DNA of 64,000 nt, from assembly GCA_963834755.1 (NCBI GenBank), contig CAWICQ010000009.1, forward strand, positions 372,001 to 436,000, written 5' to 3'. Below the pieces are notes generated by a model. It was not told where the DNA came from and searched no databases. It saw only the letters and a list, made by a program, of their open reading frames with translations. The stretch's first letter is position 1, and every line of letters starts with the position of its first letter. Origin of the DNA: Dokdonella_A sp963834755. Lineage in GTDB: Bacteria; Pseudomonadota; Gammaproteobacteria; Xanthomonadales; Rhodanobacteraceae. The translations under genes and the position numbers were made by a program. Below, in pieces: positions 45,254-54,425 of the stretch.

Positions 45254-47906
45254 ATGCACGACCGAACCGCCCTCTCATGAGCGCCTCCCGGAAACGGCCA
45301 GCCCGACCGCTTCGCGCGCCTGGCTCGCGCGACTGCGCATCGCGATCCCGTTCGCGTTCCTGGCGATGGTCGGCTGGCTCGTCGTGCGCGAGATCGGCGA
45401 GCTCGATCTGCCGCAGGTGCAGCGCACGCTGATCGATGTGCCGACGCTGCCGGCGATCGGCGTCGCCCTGTTCGCGATCTCCGCCGTCGCGTTCACCGGG
45501 CTCGTCGACGTCGCGATCGCGCACTGGCTCGGCATCAAAGTGCGCATTCGCGAGCTGCTGCGGCTTGCGTTCGTCGCCAATGCGATGGCGAACACGTTGA
45601 ATCTTTCGGGCGCGACCGGTTCGGGCGTGCGACTCCTCGGCCTCTCCGCGCAGAAAGTCGAGCTCAGCCGCGCCGCGGCCTTGATCGGCATGCAGGTTCT
45701 TTCGCTGCCGCTCGGACTTTCGATCCTGATCATCGTCACGCTCGTCGCGGGTTCGCTGCCGATCACGCCGAGCACGACCGACGCGCTGGCTCGCGATCGT
45801 CGTGCTGATCGCGGCCGCGATGTATCTGCCGACCTTCTTCGTGCTCAGCACGCGGCGCCCGCTGATGCGCTGGCTGCCGAAGGGCCAGGAGCTTCCGCCA
45901 CTCGGGCTCAAGCTCATGCTCGCGGCGATTTCGTTCGTCGACTGGTTGCTCGCCGCGAGCGTGTTGTACGCGTGCCTTTTTCTTTCCGGCGCGCACGTCA
46001 AGCCAGGGCCGCATGCTCGGCAGTTTCGCCGGCGCGTCGATCCTCGGGCTTGTCAGTCTGGTGCCGGGCGGTCTTGGCGTGTTCGATGGTTTGATGCTGG
46101 TCGCTCTGACCGCGGGCGGCTACGACCAGGGCGCGGTTACGGCGGGCCTTTTCCTGTTTCGCATCGCCTATTACCTGGTGCCGCTGTTTGCCGCGCTGTA
46201 TCTCGGCTCCGGAACGGTCGCTCGACAAATGCCGATCATTGCGCACGCGATGGGCCGCCTGCGCGCGCATCCGCTGTTCGGCGTGCTCGGTCTGCCGGCG
46301 AGTCTGCTCGCCAATCTCGGCATCCGGCTGCTCGGCGCGTTGACATTCCTCGGCGGGCTCGTGCTGCTGGCATCCGCCGCGATTCCCGCCGTGCATGAGC
46401 GCGTCATCGCGGTGCGCGCGGTCTTGCCGGCGGCCGCGATCGAAAGCTCGTACTGGCTTTCGATCCTGACCGGCACGCTGCTGCTTGGCCTCGGGCGCGG
46501 CATCGATGGTCGTCTGCGCGTCGCCTATCGCCTGACCTCGTGGGTGCTCGTGGTCGGCGCCGTGCTGGCGGTGACGAAAGGCCTGCACTTCGGCGAAGCG
46601 CTGTTCCTGCTGGTGATCGCGGCGCTCCTGCGCACGCGCAAGCGCGAATTCACGCAGCGCGCGATGAGCCTGACCTCGGCGACGACATTCACCTGGTATC
46701 TCGGTCTCGTCGCGGTCGTGCTCGCGTTCTTCGCGGCCGGCGTCTGGGCCGTGCTCGGCGACGACAGCTTCGATCTCTGGTATTTCGGCGTCGGCGAGCA
46801 TTCCTCGCGAATCGCACGCGGACTCTTCGCGGCGGCGCTCGGCGTCGTGATCTATCTGATCTGGCAATCGTTCGCGGTACGCCGCCCGCCGTTGAAGCTG
46901 CCCGATCGCGTCGAGCTCAAGCGCGCGCTCGCGGTGTATCGCGAGCATGGCGGCGGCGAGTTCGCGCACCTCACGTTCATGGGCGACAAGCATCTTTTCT
47001 GGTCCGCCGACGGTCATGCGGTCGTCGCGTACGGATCGGTGCGCGACAGACTCGTCGCGCTCGGCTCGCCGTGCCGGTCCCGAAGCGACCATCAAGCGCG
47101 CGATTCTCGACTTCCGACAATTCGCCGATGCGCAGGATCGCGTGCCGATCTTCTACGAAGTGCTGGAGCCGGATCTGTCGCTCTATCACGATCTCGGCTT
47201 CGATCTGTTCAAGCTCGGCGAGCTCGCGACGATCACGCTCGAAGAATTCACGCTCGCCGGCAAGCGGTGGGAAGACTTGCGTCAAGCCGTCAACCGCTCG
47301 GTGAAGGAGCGTCTCAGTTTCGAGATCATCGAGCCGCCGTTCGACACGGTGCTGATGTCGCAGCTCGAATTCGTTTCCGACGTGTGGCTCGAGGACAAGC
47401 ACGTGCACGAAAAAGGTTTCTCGCTCGGCCGCTTCGATCACGATTATTTCGCGTGGAGCCCGCTCGCGCTGGTCCGCCGCGACGGCGAAATCGTCGCGTT
47501 CGCCAACGTGCTGCCGCCGTACGGAGCGCACGGCACGGCGAGCGTCGATCTGATGCGTCAGATCGCCGATGCGCCGCGCGGCACGATGGATTTTCTGTTC
47601 GCGAAAGTCATGCAGTGGGCGAAGGATCGCGACTATCGCAGCTTCAGCCTCGGCATGGCGCCGTTGTCGGCCGTCGGCGACAACCCCTATGCGCGCATCA
47701 ACGAACGTCTCGCCGCGCTCGCGTTCCAATATGGCGGACGCTTCTACAACTATCAGGGCCTGCGCCGTTACAAGGAAAAATTCGAGCCGGAATGGACCGG
47801 CTCTTATCTCGCGTATCCGCGCGGCCTCTGGGTTCCGGGTCTTCTGATCGACATCGCGGCGCTGGTCGCCGGCGGTTATCGTCGTTTCCTGTTCGGCGGT
47901 CGCTGA
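45254..47906 (+). CDS. mprF: MprF/LpiA phosphatidylglycerol aminoacyltransferase and flippase, frameshifted
   Basis: Large membrane protein: an N-terminal flippase region with many helices (IGVALFAISAVAFTGLVDVAI, SGATGSGVRLLGLSAQ, LVPGGLGVFDGLMLVAL) and a C-terminal DUF2156-type aminoacyltransferase domain (GDKHLFWSADGHAVVAYGSV, GRFDHDYFAWSPLALVRRDGEIVAFANVLP, FSLGMAPLSAVGDNPYARINERLA). It transfers an amino acid from tRNA to phosphatidylglycerol and lowers surface charge. Extra bases near 45278 (just after the MHDRTALS start), 45790, 46010 and 47070 split it into five frames. The start is the least certain part, because no usable start codon exists in the main frame before 45366. Confidence 0.88.
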
Positions 47907-47958
47907 AGCGGATTCGACTTCTGCGTCAGGATTTAGCGGCCGTATTGCGCGACAATTC

Positions 47959-50418
47959 CTACGGAAAATTGAATCCATTCCGGAAGATCACGTCAGCGCC
48001 GCAATACCGCGCACCGATGCCGCCAGCGCAAGGATCGCTGAACGGCACGCCGACCATCGGATACTCGAACGCATCGGAGAGGCCGTCACCGTCCGAATCG
48101 GCGTGCGTCGGACTGGTGCCGGCGACGTACTCGAATCCGTCGGGCAGCCCGTCGCCGTCCGTATCGGTCGCAGGATAAGCGTAGCCGAGGAGCGTCTTGG
48201 TGCCGCCGACCGGCGGAAACGTTGCGGTATAGCCCGCCGCGGAGAACGTGGCGCTTTCGCTTTCGAGGAACGTTGCGCAATCGCCGGTCGCGGCGTTGCA
48301 CGCCCGATAGAACTTCTGCGCGCCCGGCGGGATGCAGTTCGGCTCCGGCGAGCACGGCTGATAGATGTATCCCTGGATCGTGCGCAGGTTATAACCCTGG
48401 TTGTGCCCGTACTCGATGTCCGCGCTCGTCGTGACGAGCATGAAATCGTGTGCGCCGGCCAAACTCCTGTCCATCAAGTACAGCGGCCGAAGCGCCGGCC
48501 ATTCCGAACGCGGCTGGTATTCGGTCGTCAGCACATAGACCGACGCGCGTGGCGCAGCCAGCGATCCATCGGCCGGATCGTGCGGAAAGCTCGGGTAGTT
48601 CGGCACGAGCGGCAGCGAAGCGACCGGCTGCCAGGCGAACGTCGCGTTGATCATCATGCCGACCGCTATCTGCGGAGAGGTGACATCGGCGTAGTCCTTC
48701 GCGCCGGCGCTGTGCAAACGGAACAACGGTGTCGCGCGGTTGCGGGCCGTCGCGCCGGCGACCTTGCCGAGCATCTTGCGCACGGCCGCCGCGGCATCCG
48801 GACGGCCGTAGCCCGTGAATTGATTCCACAACTGGTTCGTCTGCGCTTCGAACGTCGTAGTACGCCAGCACGCGCCGAAGTGTGCCGGCCGTCGAAGGGC
48901 TGTCGCCGGCTGGAACCAGCGGATTGATCGAGCGCAGGATGCCGAGCACTCCGGAAATCTGCGGCGCCGACATCGAGGTGCCCGTGCACCAGCCCGTGCC
49001 GTTGCCGAAGGCCGGGCCGGGAAACTGATCGCCGCATTGCAGGGTCGGATTCCAGTTGTAGCCGGGATAGGTCGTCGACAACACCGATTGCGCGGAGCCG
49101 ACGAGCTCTTGCTTCGCGCCGTTGATGGCGTCGACCGTGTAGTTCGAGCCGCATTCCTGGCTGAAAGGCCATGGTGGGCAGCTGGGAGACATGTCCCAAA
49201 GAGCGAGGTTCTGTTGGAATCCGCCAGCAGAGATCACGCGCGGATCGGAGGCGGGGAAGTTCAAAGCCGTCCGTTCGTTGCCCGAGGATGCAACTATTGC
49301 CACGTCACGGAACTTCGCGTGCGCAATCGCCAGGCACATCGGATCCGATGGCTGCGAGGTGCAGAATGTCGGCGGCAAGTGCGAGGGACTGCCGAGACTC
49401 ATGTTTGCAATGGAAGCGCCAATATCGCCGGTTAGAGTTAGCGCTGCGACTTGGGCGGGGTAGTTGCTGCCAAGCTTAACGGTGCCCACGCCATTCGAGA
49501 CGTCGCAAATCGCACGCGCGGTCTTCCACATCGCGCTATCGAGCATCTCTTGCAGGTGCCTCGAACAGCCCAGACCCCGCGCTCGCTGTTGGCGGCCATC
49601 AAACCGGAGACATGTGTACCATGGCCCGCTGTCGTCGGCTGCATATCGGGATGATTCTGCGGATCGGGATTGCAGCCAGGATCAGTCACAGGCATGGCTC
49701 GTCGCTCGTCAACGTCATAGCTGTTCTGCGGTGGATCGACGAGCCCGGTAAGGCTGATGTCCATTGAATCGACGGGCACGAAGCCGCCGCCGATGTAATG
49801 ACCGGCCGCGTCGAATTGGCGCAACGCGACATGCTGTTCGTACAACCCTGAGTCGATGTCGGCAATCAGTGCATAACCGCCACCCATCTCCCACGCGGCG
49901 TCGATATTGAGGTCCGCGCGGCCGTACTGTGGGTCGACGGATGGCACCTCCGGAGCGGAACGCAAGGGCGGCGCATCGAGCGACACCGAAGCCGGTGTCG
50001 AGAATTCGCTGGCGAGCGGCAGGTACGCCGCGAGCACGTACGGATCGGCCTGCAATGCCGCGAGCGGTGCCGAAAGATCGCTACCCGCCGGGTAGATAAC
50101 GACGACATAGCGTTCGAGCTGTGCGCGCACCGAATCGGGATGCGCTTCGAGGGTTGCTAGGAAATCGCCTCCGGCGCGGACAGGAAGGAGATAGGCGATC
50201 TTCTCGGGATTTCCAACCGTTAGCCCTTGCAACGGCGGCGGCGCCAGCTGCACACCGCGGTAATAGTTCACGAGGTCGTCCGCGCTGGGTGCGCCGGAAG
50301 CTGTGGTGACCAGTACCGCGATGGTCTGGTCGGGCTGCACGTCCTGAGCAGGTGCCACGGCGGACAGCAGCAAGAAAGCCAACACAAAGACGAACGCAAC
50401 GCAACGACGCGCAAGCAT
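47959..50418 (-). CDS. Secreted subtilisin-like serine protease (S8) with Ca2+-repeat C-terminus, frameshifted twice
   Basis: About 819 residues when rebuilt. The signal peptide (MLARRCVAFVFVLAFLLLSA) precedes a propeptide-like region. Catalytic triad: Asp in IADIDSGLYEQH, His in TTAGHGTHVSGL, Ser in GTSMSAPQISG. The C-terminus has thrombospondin-3-type acidic loops (DTDGDGLPDGFEYVAGTS, DSDGDGLSDAFEY) and ends IFRNGFNFP. A missing base (or two extra) near 49539-49547 falls after GTCKRCSIA; one extra base near 48855-48858 falls after TLRRVLA. Its first ~119 residues are duplicated at 51721-52080. Confidence 0.87.
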
Positions 50419-50466
50419 GTCTCAACTCCTTGAGGGTGGCTTGCTGTCGTGTTACGAAATTCGGCG

Positions 50467-50485
50467 CACGAGTCCGCCACAAGTG
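50467..50485 (-). repeat. Decayed copy of the CACGAGT-CCGCC hairpin upstream of the S8 gene
   Basis: CACGAGTCCGCCACAAGTG keeps the left arm and loop of a motif seen four times in this array; two bases of the right arm differ. It lies about 50 nt upstream of the S8 protease start. Confidence 0.6.
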
Positions 50486-50524
50486 CATAAGCGGCACACG
50501 TGCATAAGCGAAAAAATGGAGCGG

Positions 50525-51037
50525 CTAAGCCAAGCGTCCGCGCAATCGGAATAGTGCTGACGCTATAAGGCCCAGCACGAATGCGCTCAAACCGGCGACG
50601 CTCAAGGTCGGCGCTTCAATCGGTTGTTGCGTCGCGCCCGATACGCTAAACGGAATGACGCCCAGCGTTTCCGTCACCCAGCCGCTGAAGGTTCCGTAGC
50701 GCCATTCCACGTGAAGTGTGTACGAGCCGGCCGAATAGGCACCGACCGGATATGCGCGGATATCGGAGGAGAAATAGCAAAACTCAGGATCCTCCTCGTG
50801 AATGCCTGTGAACACGATCGTGATAACGTTGCCTTGCTGGGTAACCGGCGGCGGCCAGACGACGCCATCATCAATAAGATCGCACTCGGTACCACGGACG
50901 TTTACAGACACCAGCTCACCAGCTGTCGGATCCCCAGGCGTAATGTATGGCGGATCAAGAGCGAGGCGCGCCCATGCGCGCTGCGCGCAGAACGCGAGCG
51001 CGCACGCCAACAAAGCCTGGAAGCGATGGATGCGCAT
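50525..51037 (-). CDS. IPTL-CTERM secreted protein, copy 1
   Basis: Encodes 170 residues from ATG 51037 (MRIHRFQALLACALAFCAQRAWA is a signal peptide). A short beta domain has DPPYITPGDPTAGELVSVNV, WPPPVTQQGN, FTGIHEEDPEFCYFSSD and YTLHVEWRYGTFSGWVTETLGVIPF. It ends with a sorting tail: IEAPTLS, a hydrophobic helix, then FRLRGRLA. That tail matches the IPTL-CTERM class thought to be handled by exosortase H-type enzymes; no exosortase is in the window. Paralogous to copies 2 and 3. Confidence 0.82.
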   Translation of the reverse strand: MRIHRFQALLACALAFCAQRAWARLALDPPYITPGDPTAGELVSVNVRGTECDLIDDGVVWPPPVTQQGNVITIVFTGIHEEDPEFCYFSSDIRAYPVGAYSAGSYTLHVEWRYGTFSGWVTETLGVIPFSVSGATQQPIEAPTLSVAGLSAFVLGLIASALFRLRGRLA

Positions 51038-51137
51038 GTTCAAAACGCCCGACCCAATCAGCCTTCTCGTACTACGTAATTCAGCATGTCTCGACTCCGT
51101 GAGCATGGCTTGCTTTCTTATTTCGGAAAACGGGGCG

Positions 51138-51152
51138 CGAGTCCGCCACTCG
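51138..51152 (-). repeat. CGAGT-CCGCC-ACTCG hairpin upstream of IPTL copy 1
   Basis: A perfect 5-bp stem with a CCGCC loop. It is followed on the minus strand by a GTCGAGACATG segment like the S8 leader, then a short open frame of nine codons (MLNYVVREG) ending before the IPTL gene. Confidence 0.65.
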
Positions 51153-51183
51153 TTGACGAGTGCCGTGCAGAAAACTAGTGCGG

Positions 51184-51693
51184 TTAAACCCGGCGCAAGC
51201 GCAGCGAGATCAATGCGGTGGTGCTCAACGCCAGTAGTAGGCCTCCGAGGCCGATGATGCTCAATGTCGGAGTCTCAATGGGCTGCGCCGACGGAACGCC
51301 TGTTACAGTAAATGGGATGATGCCCAGTGTCTCTTGCACCCACGGTCCCAAGACGCTCATGTATCGGCGCTCAACTCGAAGGGTGTGGGCACCCGCCGCG
51401 TATTTGCCGAGGGAAAACGACTCGGTCGCGAGACTGAAATAGCACCATTCCGGATCTTCTTCGTGGATTCCTGTAAACAAGATCGTGCTTTCGCTTCCTT
51501 GTTGCGTAATGGCGGGCGGTACGATTCCTGTATTGAGAACATCGCATTCCCCCCCATAAACGTTGACTGCAATCACGTCACCAGCAGACGGATTCGCCGG
51601 AGTGATGAAGGGTGGATCGAGAAACGCCCACGCGCGCGGCGCGCAGAGCGCGAGCACGCACACCAAAAAACCTCGAACAATGTGGATGCGCAT
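51184..51693 (-). CDS. IPTL-CTERM secreted protein, copy 2
   Basis: Encodes 169 residues from ATG 51693. Signal peptide MRIHIVRGFLVCVLALCAPRAWA, then LDPPFITPANPSAGDVIAVNVYGGECD, PAITQQGS, FTGIHEEDPEWCYFS and VERRYMSVLGPWVQETLGIIPFTVTG. The sorting tail is IETPTLSIIGL with a helix and SLRLRRV. It is closely related to copies 1 and 3 along its entire length. Directly upstream lies the truncated S8 segment. Confidence 0.82.
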   Translation of the reverse strand: MRIHIVRGFLVCVLALCAPRAWAFLDPPFITPANPSAGDVIAVNVYGGECDVLNTGIVPPAITQQGSESTILFTGIHEEDPEWCYFSLATESFSLGKYAAGAHTLRVERRYMSVLGPWVQETLGIIPFTVTGVPSAQPIETPTLSIIGLGGLLLALSTTALISLRLRRV

Positions 51694-51720
51694 ATTGAAA
51701 ACGCCCAACACGATTAGTCC

Positions 51721-52080
51721 TTATCCTATTACGGAATCTTGCGTCGGTCCGGATACGCTGACGACGTAGTGTTCGAGCTCCGCCCGCACCGAATCGGGAT
51801 GCGCCTCAAGGTTTGCAAGGAAATCGCCTTCGGCGCGCACCGGCACTAGATAGGCGATCTTCTGGGGGTTGCCGACCGTTAACCCTTGCAACGGCGGCGG
51901 CGCCAGCGGCATGCCGCGGTAATAGTTCACGAGATCATCTGCGCTGGGCGCGCCGGGCGCTGTGGTGACGAGTACCGCGATGGTCTGCTCGGGCTGCGGG
52001 TCCTGTGCGGACACCCCGGCCGATGACAACGCGAACACCAGCGAGACGACGATGAGCGCAACGCAACGACGCGCGACCAT
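51721..52080 (-). pseudogene. Truncated duplicate of the S8 protease N-terminus
   Basis: A 119-residue frame starting MVARRCVALIVV with a signal peptide, then QTIAVLVTTAPGAPSADDLV and PPPLQGLTVGNPQKIAYLVPVR. It is nearly the same as the first ~110 residues of the S8 protease at 50418 but stops in SVSGPTQDSVIG before any catalytic residue. It may still be translated and exported, but it lacks the protease domain. Probable origin is tandem duplication followed by deletion. Confidence 0.85.
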
Positions 52081-52126
52081 ATCTCGACTCCGTAGTGGCC
52101 CTTGTTATCGGATACGGAGTGCGGCT

Positions 52127-52145
52127 CACGAGTCCGCCATTCGTG
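52127..52145 (-). repeat. CACGAGT-CCGCC-ATTCGTG hairpin upstream of the truncated S8 copy
   Basis: A 7-bp stem with one G-T type mismatch and the same CCGCC loop, about 50 nt upstream of the start at 52080. Confidence 0.65.
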
Positions 52146-52170
52146 CAGCAAAACTTCAGCGAAACTGGAA

Positions 52171-52687
52171 TCAGCGAGGCTTACGCACGCAGAGGGCGGA
52201 CCACGCAAGGACAATCAACATGAGCAACAGGCACCCAAGACCGATTATGTTCAACGTCAGCGCATCGACAGGCTTGGGGAGCGGCGCTCCCGTTACGGTG
52301 AACGGGATGATGCCCAACGTTTCCTGGACCCATGGGCCGGGTATGCCCATGTAGCGCCGCTCCACTTGGACCGTGTACGACCCGGCAGGATAGTTGCCCA
52401 GGGGAAACATGGCGGTTCCAATCCCGAAATAGCAGAACTCGGGGTCTTCTTCGTGACCTCCGGTAAGCAAGATCGTAAGTTCGTTGCCCTGTTGCGTCAC
52501 GGGCGGCGGCCAGAAGAATGCCGCCATCAACGAGGTCGCACCCGCCGCCGTAGATATCACGGAAATGATGATCACCAGCCATTGGATTCGCCGGCGTAAT
52601 ATACGGCGGATCAAGAAACGCCCACGCAGGCTGCACGCCCAGCACGAGCGCGGCGACGAACAGATTCTTGAGGCAACGGATGCGCAT
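52171..52687 (-). CDS. IPTL-CTERM secreted protein, copy 3, one frameshift
   Basis: Starts at 52687 with signal peptide MRIRCLKNLFVAALVLGVQPAWA, then FLDPPYITPANPMAGD and IYGGGCDLVDGGI. One extra base near 52514-52518 precedes FWPPPVTQQGNELTILLTGGHEEDPEFCYF and VERRYMGIPGPWVQETLGIIPF. The sorting tail is divergent (VDALTLNIIGL, helix, ALCVRKPR). About 171 residues when joined. Confidence 0.78.
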
Positions 52688-52736
52688 GCGCGGCGCTCCT
52701 GGATCGATCCTTCTGTCGTGTTACGGAGTTCGGCGC

Positions 52737-52753
52737 ACGAGTCCGCCACTCGT
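52737..52753 (-). repeat. ACGAGT-CCGCC-ACTCGT hairpin upstream of IPTL copy 3
   Basis: The best-preserved copy: a perfect 6-bp stem with a CCGCC loop, 50 nt upstream of the copy 3 start. The surrounding words GTGTTACGGAGTTCGGCGC also occur upstream of the S8 gene. Confidence 0.7.
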
Positions 52754-52792
52754 CGGCGGTGCCGACGCAGAAAGACAGTGCGCCCAAGCCTG

Positions 52793-52915
52793 GCGCACGC
52801 GCAGCGTGAGCCGTGGTGTCGCGACTAGCGCCAGCCTGAGAGTTCCAAGGCCGCTATAGCTCAGGGTCGTCTCATCGGGTTGCGACGGCGGGACGCCTGT
52901 CGAAGCGACGGCGCA
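52793..52915 (-). pseudogene. Relic of a fourth IPTL-CTERM gene (3' end only)
   Basis: Read on the minus strand this gives TGVPPSQPDETTLSYSGLG followed by TLRLALVATPRLTLRVRQ. It aligns with the tail of copy 2 (TGVPSAQPIETPTLSIIGLG, then LLLALSTTALISLRLRR), including the basic end. No upstream part of the gene is recognisable. It fills most of the 318-nt gap between copy 3 and the acvB gene. Confidence 0.75.
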
Positions 52916-53005
52916 CGAGGTGCGTCAACACGAGAGTGCGACGTGCGTGTTCTCGGAAGAGCAACAGAAGCGCGCAGCGATCGCCGCGCGAGAAATCGAT
53001 TTACT

Positions 53006-54425
53006 TCATTTTCCGGAGCCAGCCGGCAGACTCTTTGCGATCAACGCGCCGAGCGCGGCGTAGTCGCCGTTGTAATGATGCCCGCCGGGCAACGTCACGA
53101 TGCGCACATGCGCCGGCTGCGGTTTCATGCAGAAGCTGTCGTTCTCTTCGCCGCCGTGCACGCATACGAGCGGCACTTTGCTCGCGGCCATTTCCGGACC
53201 GATCGGCAATGCGTCGTCGTGATGCGTCGAGCCGAACCAGTCGCCGACATGGATCTCGAACACTGCGTCGTCGTCGGGTGAGATCAGCACGCCGCCGTCG
53301 ACGCGCTGGCGCGCTTCATCGGGCAACCGATTCGCGACGACCGGCACCAGACTCGCGCCGAACGAATAGCCGATCAGCACGAACGTCGCCTGCGGATCGA
53401 CCTTGCCGTAATGCGCGATGACGCGCGCGATCGCATCGGCGGCCGCTTGCGGCGTCTGCTTGTGCCAGAAGAACTTCAAGCTGGAAAATCCAATCACGCG
53501 CACGCCGTCGGCGGTCAGCGCGTCGGCGACACCGCGATCGAGCCCGGCCCAACCGCCGTCGCCGGTGATGATGATCGCGATGCGGTGCACATCGCCTTTC
53601 GTCGGCGGGATGTCGGTCAGCGGCAGATCGGCGACATCGTCCGGCAACACGACGCGTGCCGCGTCTTCGCTGCTGCGCCAGCGCGCGAATGTCGCACCGA
53701 GCTCCGCGCCGGCTTCGCGCGCGGCAAGCGGCGGCAACAACGCGCCGAGCGCATCGAGCGCGATCGCCGCATTGGACAAGACGCCGGTATCGCGCGCTCC
53801 CGGCGCGAACGGTTTTGGAATCCATGTCGCGGGAAGGCGCGCAACCGGCGTGACGCGAAATCCGCCGTTGTCGGCAACGGTCATCGCGCCGGCATCGCCC
53901 GCGCAGAACTCCTTGGGCAGACGAAAGGCCATGTCCCAGCCGAGCGTGACGAGTCCCGCGAACGTGCCGGCGGGTGCCTGTGCGGTCAACGCATAAGCGA
54001 ACGTCGCGCCGGCGCCGTCGCCGAGGACGAGCGGATACGTGTAGGTCGCGAAACCTTCGTGACGCTCGATCCAGTGCGCGACTTCTTCGACATGCCCGGC
54101 CGGATACGAACACTTTCCGGAGAGTCCGGCGAGTTTCTTCAGATACGTCGGCAGATCGATGCCGACTACGAACGCGCCTTCGGCGGCGAGCGCCGTCGAA
54201 AGATGATCCTGGCGCGGACTCCAGCCGTCGCGGTCGGAAAAGAACAAGACCGTCTGTGCGACGTCACCCGAAGGACGCGTCAGATGCAATGTCCCGAACA
54301 GACCGTAGTCGAGCGTTTCGGTCGGAGATTTCGCCGCAGGTTCGGCGACCGCGGAAGATTGATCCGGCACGAAAGACGATCCGAAAAGAGCCAATGAAAA
54401 TTGCCAGCGCGTGCAGGAGATTCAT
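53006..54425 (-). CDS. acvB: AcvB-type two-domain VirJ hydrolase, one frameshift in the signal peptide
   Basis: About 472 residues. The ATG at 54425 overlaps the pepP stop (ATGA) and encodes MNLLHALAIF; one extra base near 54393-54396 then leads into LALFGSSFVPDQSSAVAEP, completing a signal peptide. The first domain resembles the protein at 44336 but has LGDGAGATFAYAL where a nucleophile serine is expected. The second has IITGDGGWAGLDRGVADAL, the intact nucleophile LIGYSFGASLVPVV and LPGGHHYNGDY with the His. AcvB hydrolyses lysyl-phosphatidylglycerol in the periplasm. Confidence 0.87.

Noticed and set aside
8926..47906. Programmed +1 frameshifting as an explanation for the split genes
   Set aside because: The break sites share no slippery heptamer, rare codon, stop codon or following pseudoknot that I can see, they differ in sequence, and they affect unrelated genes up to four times each. 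Sequence error is simpler.
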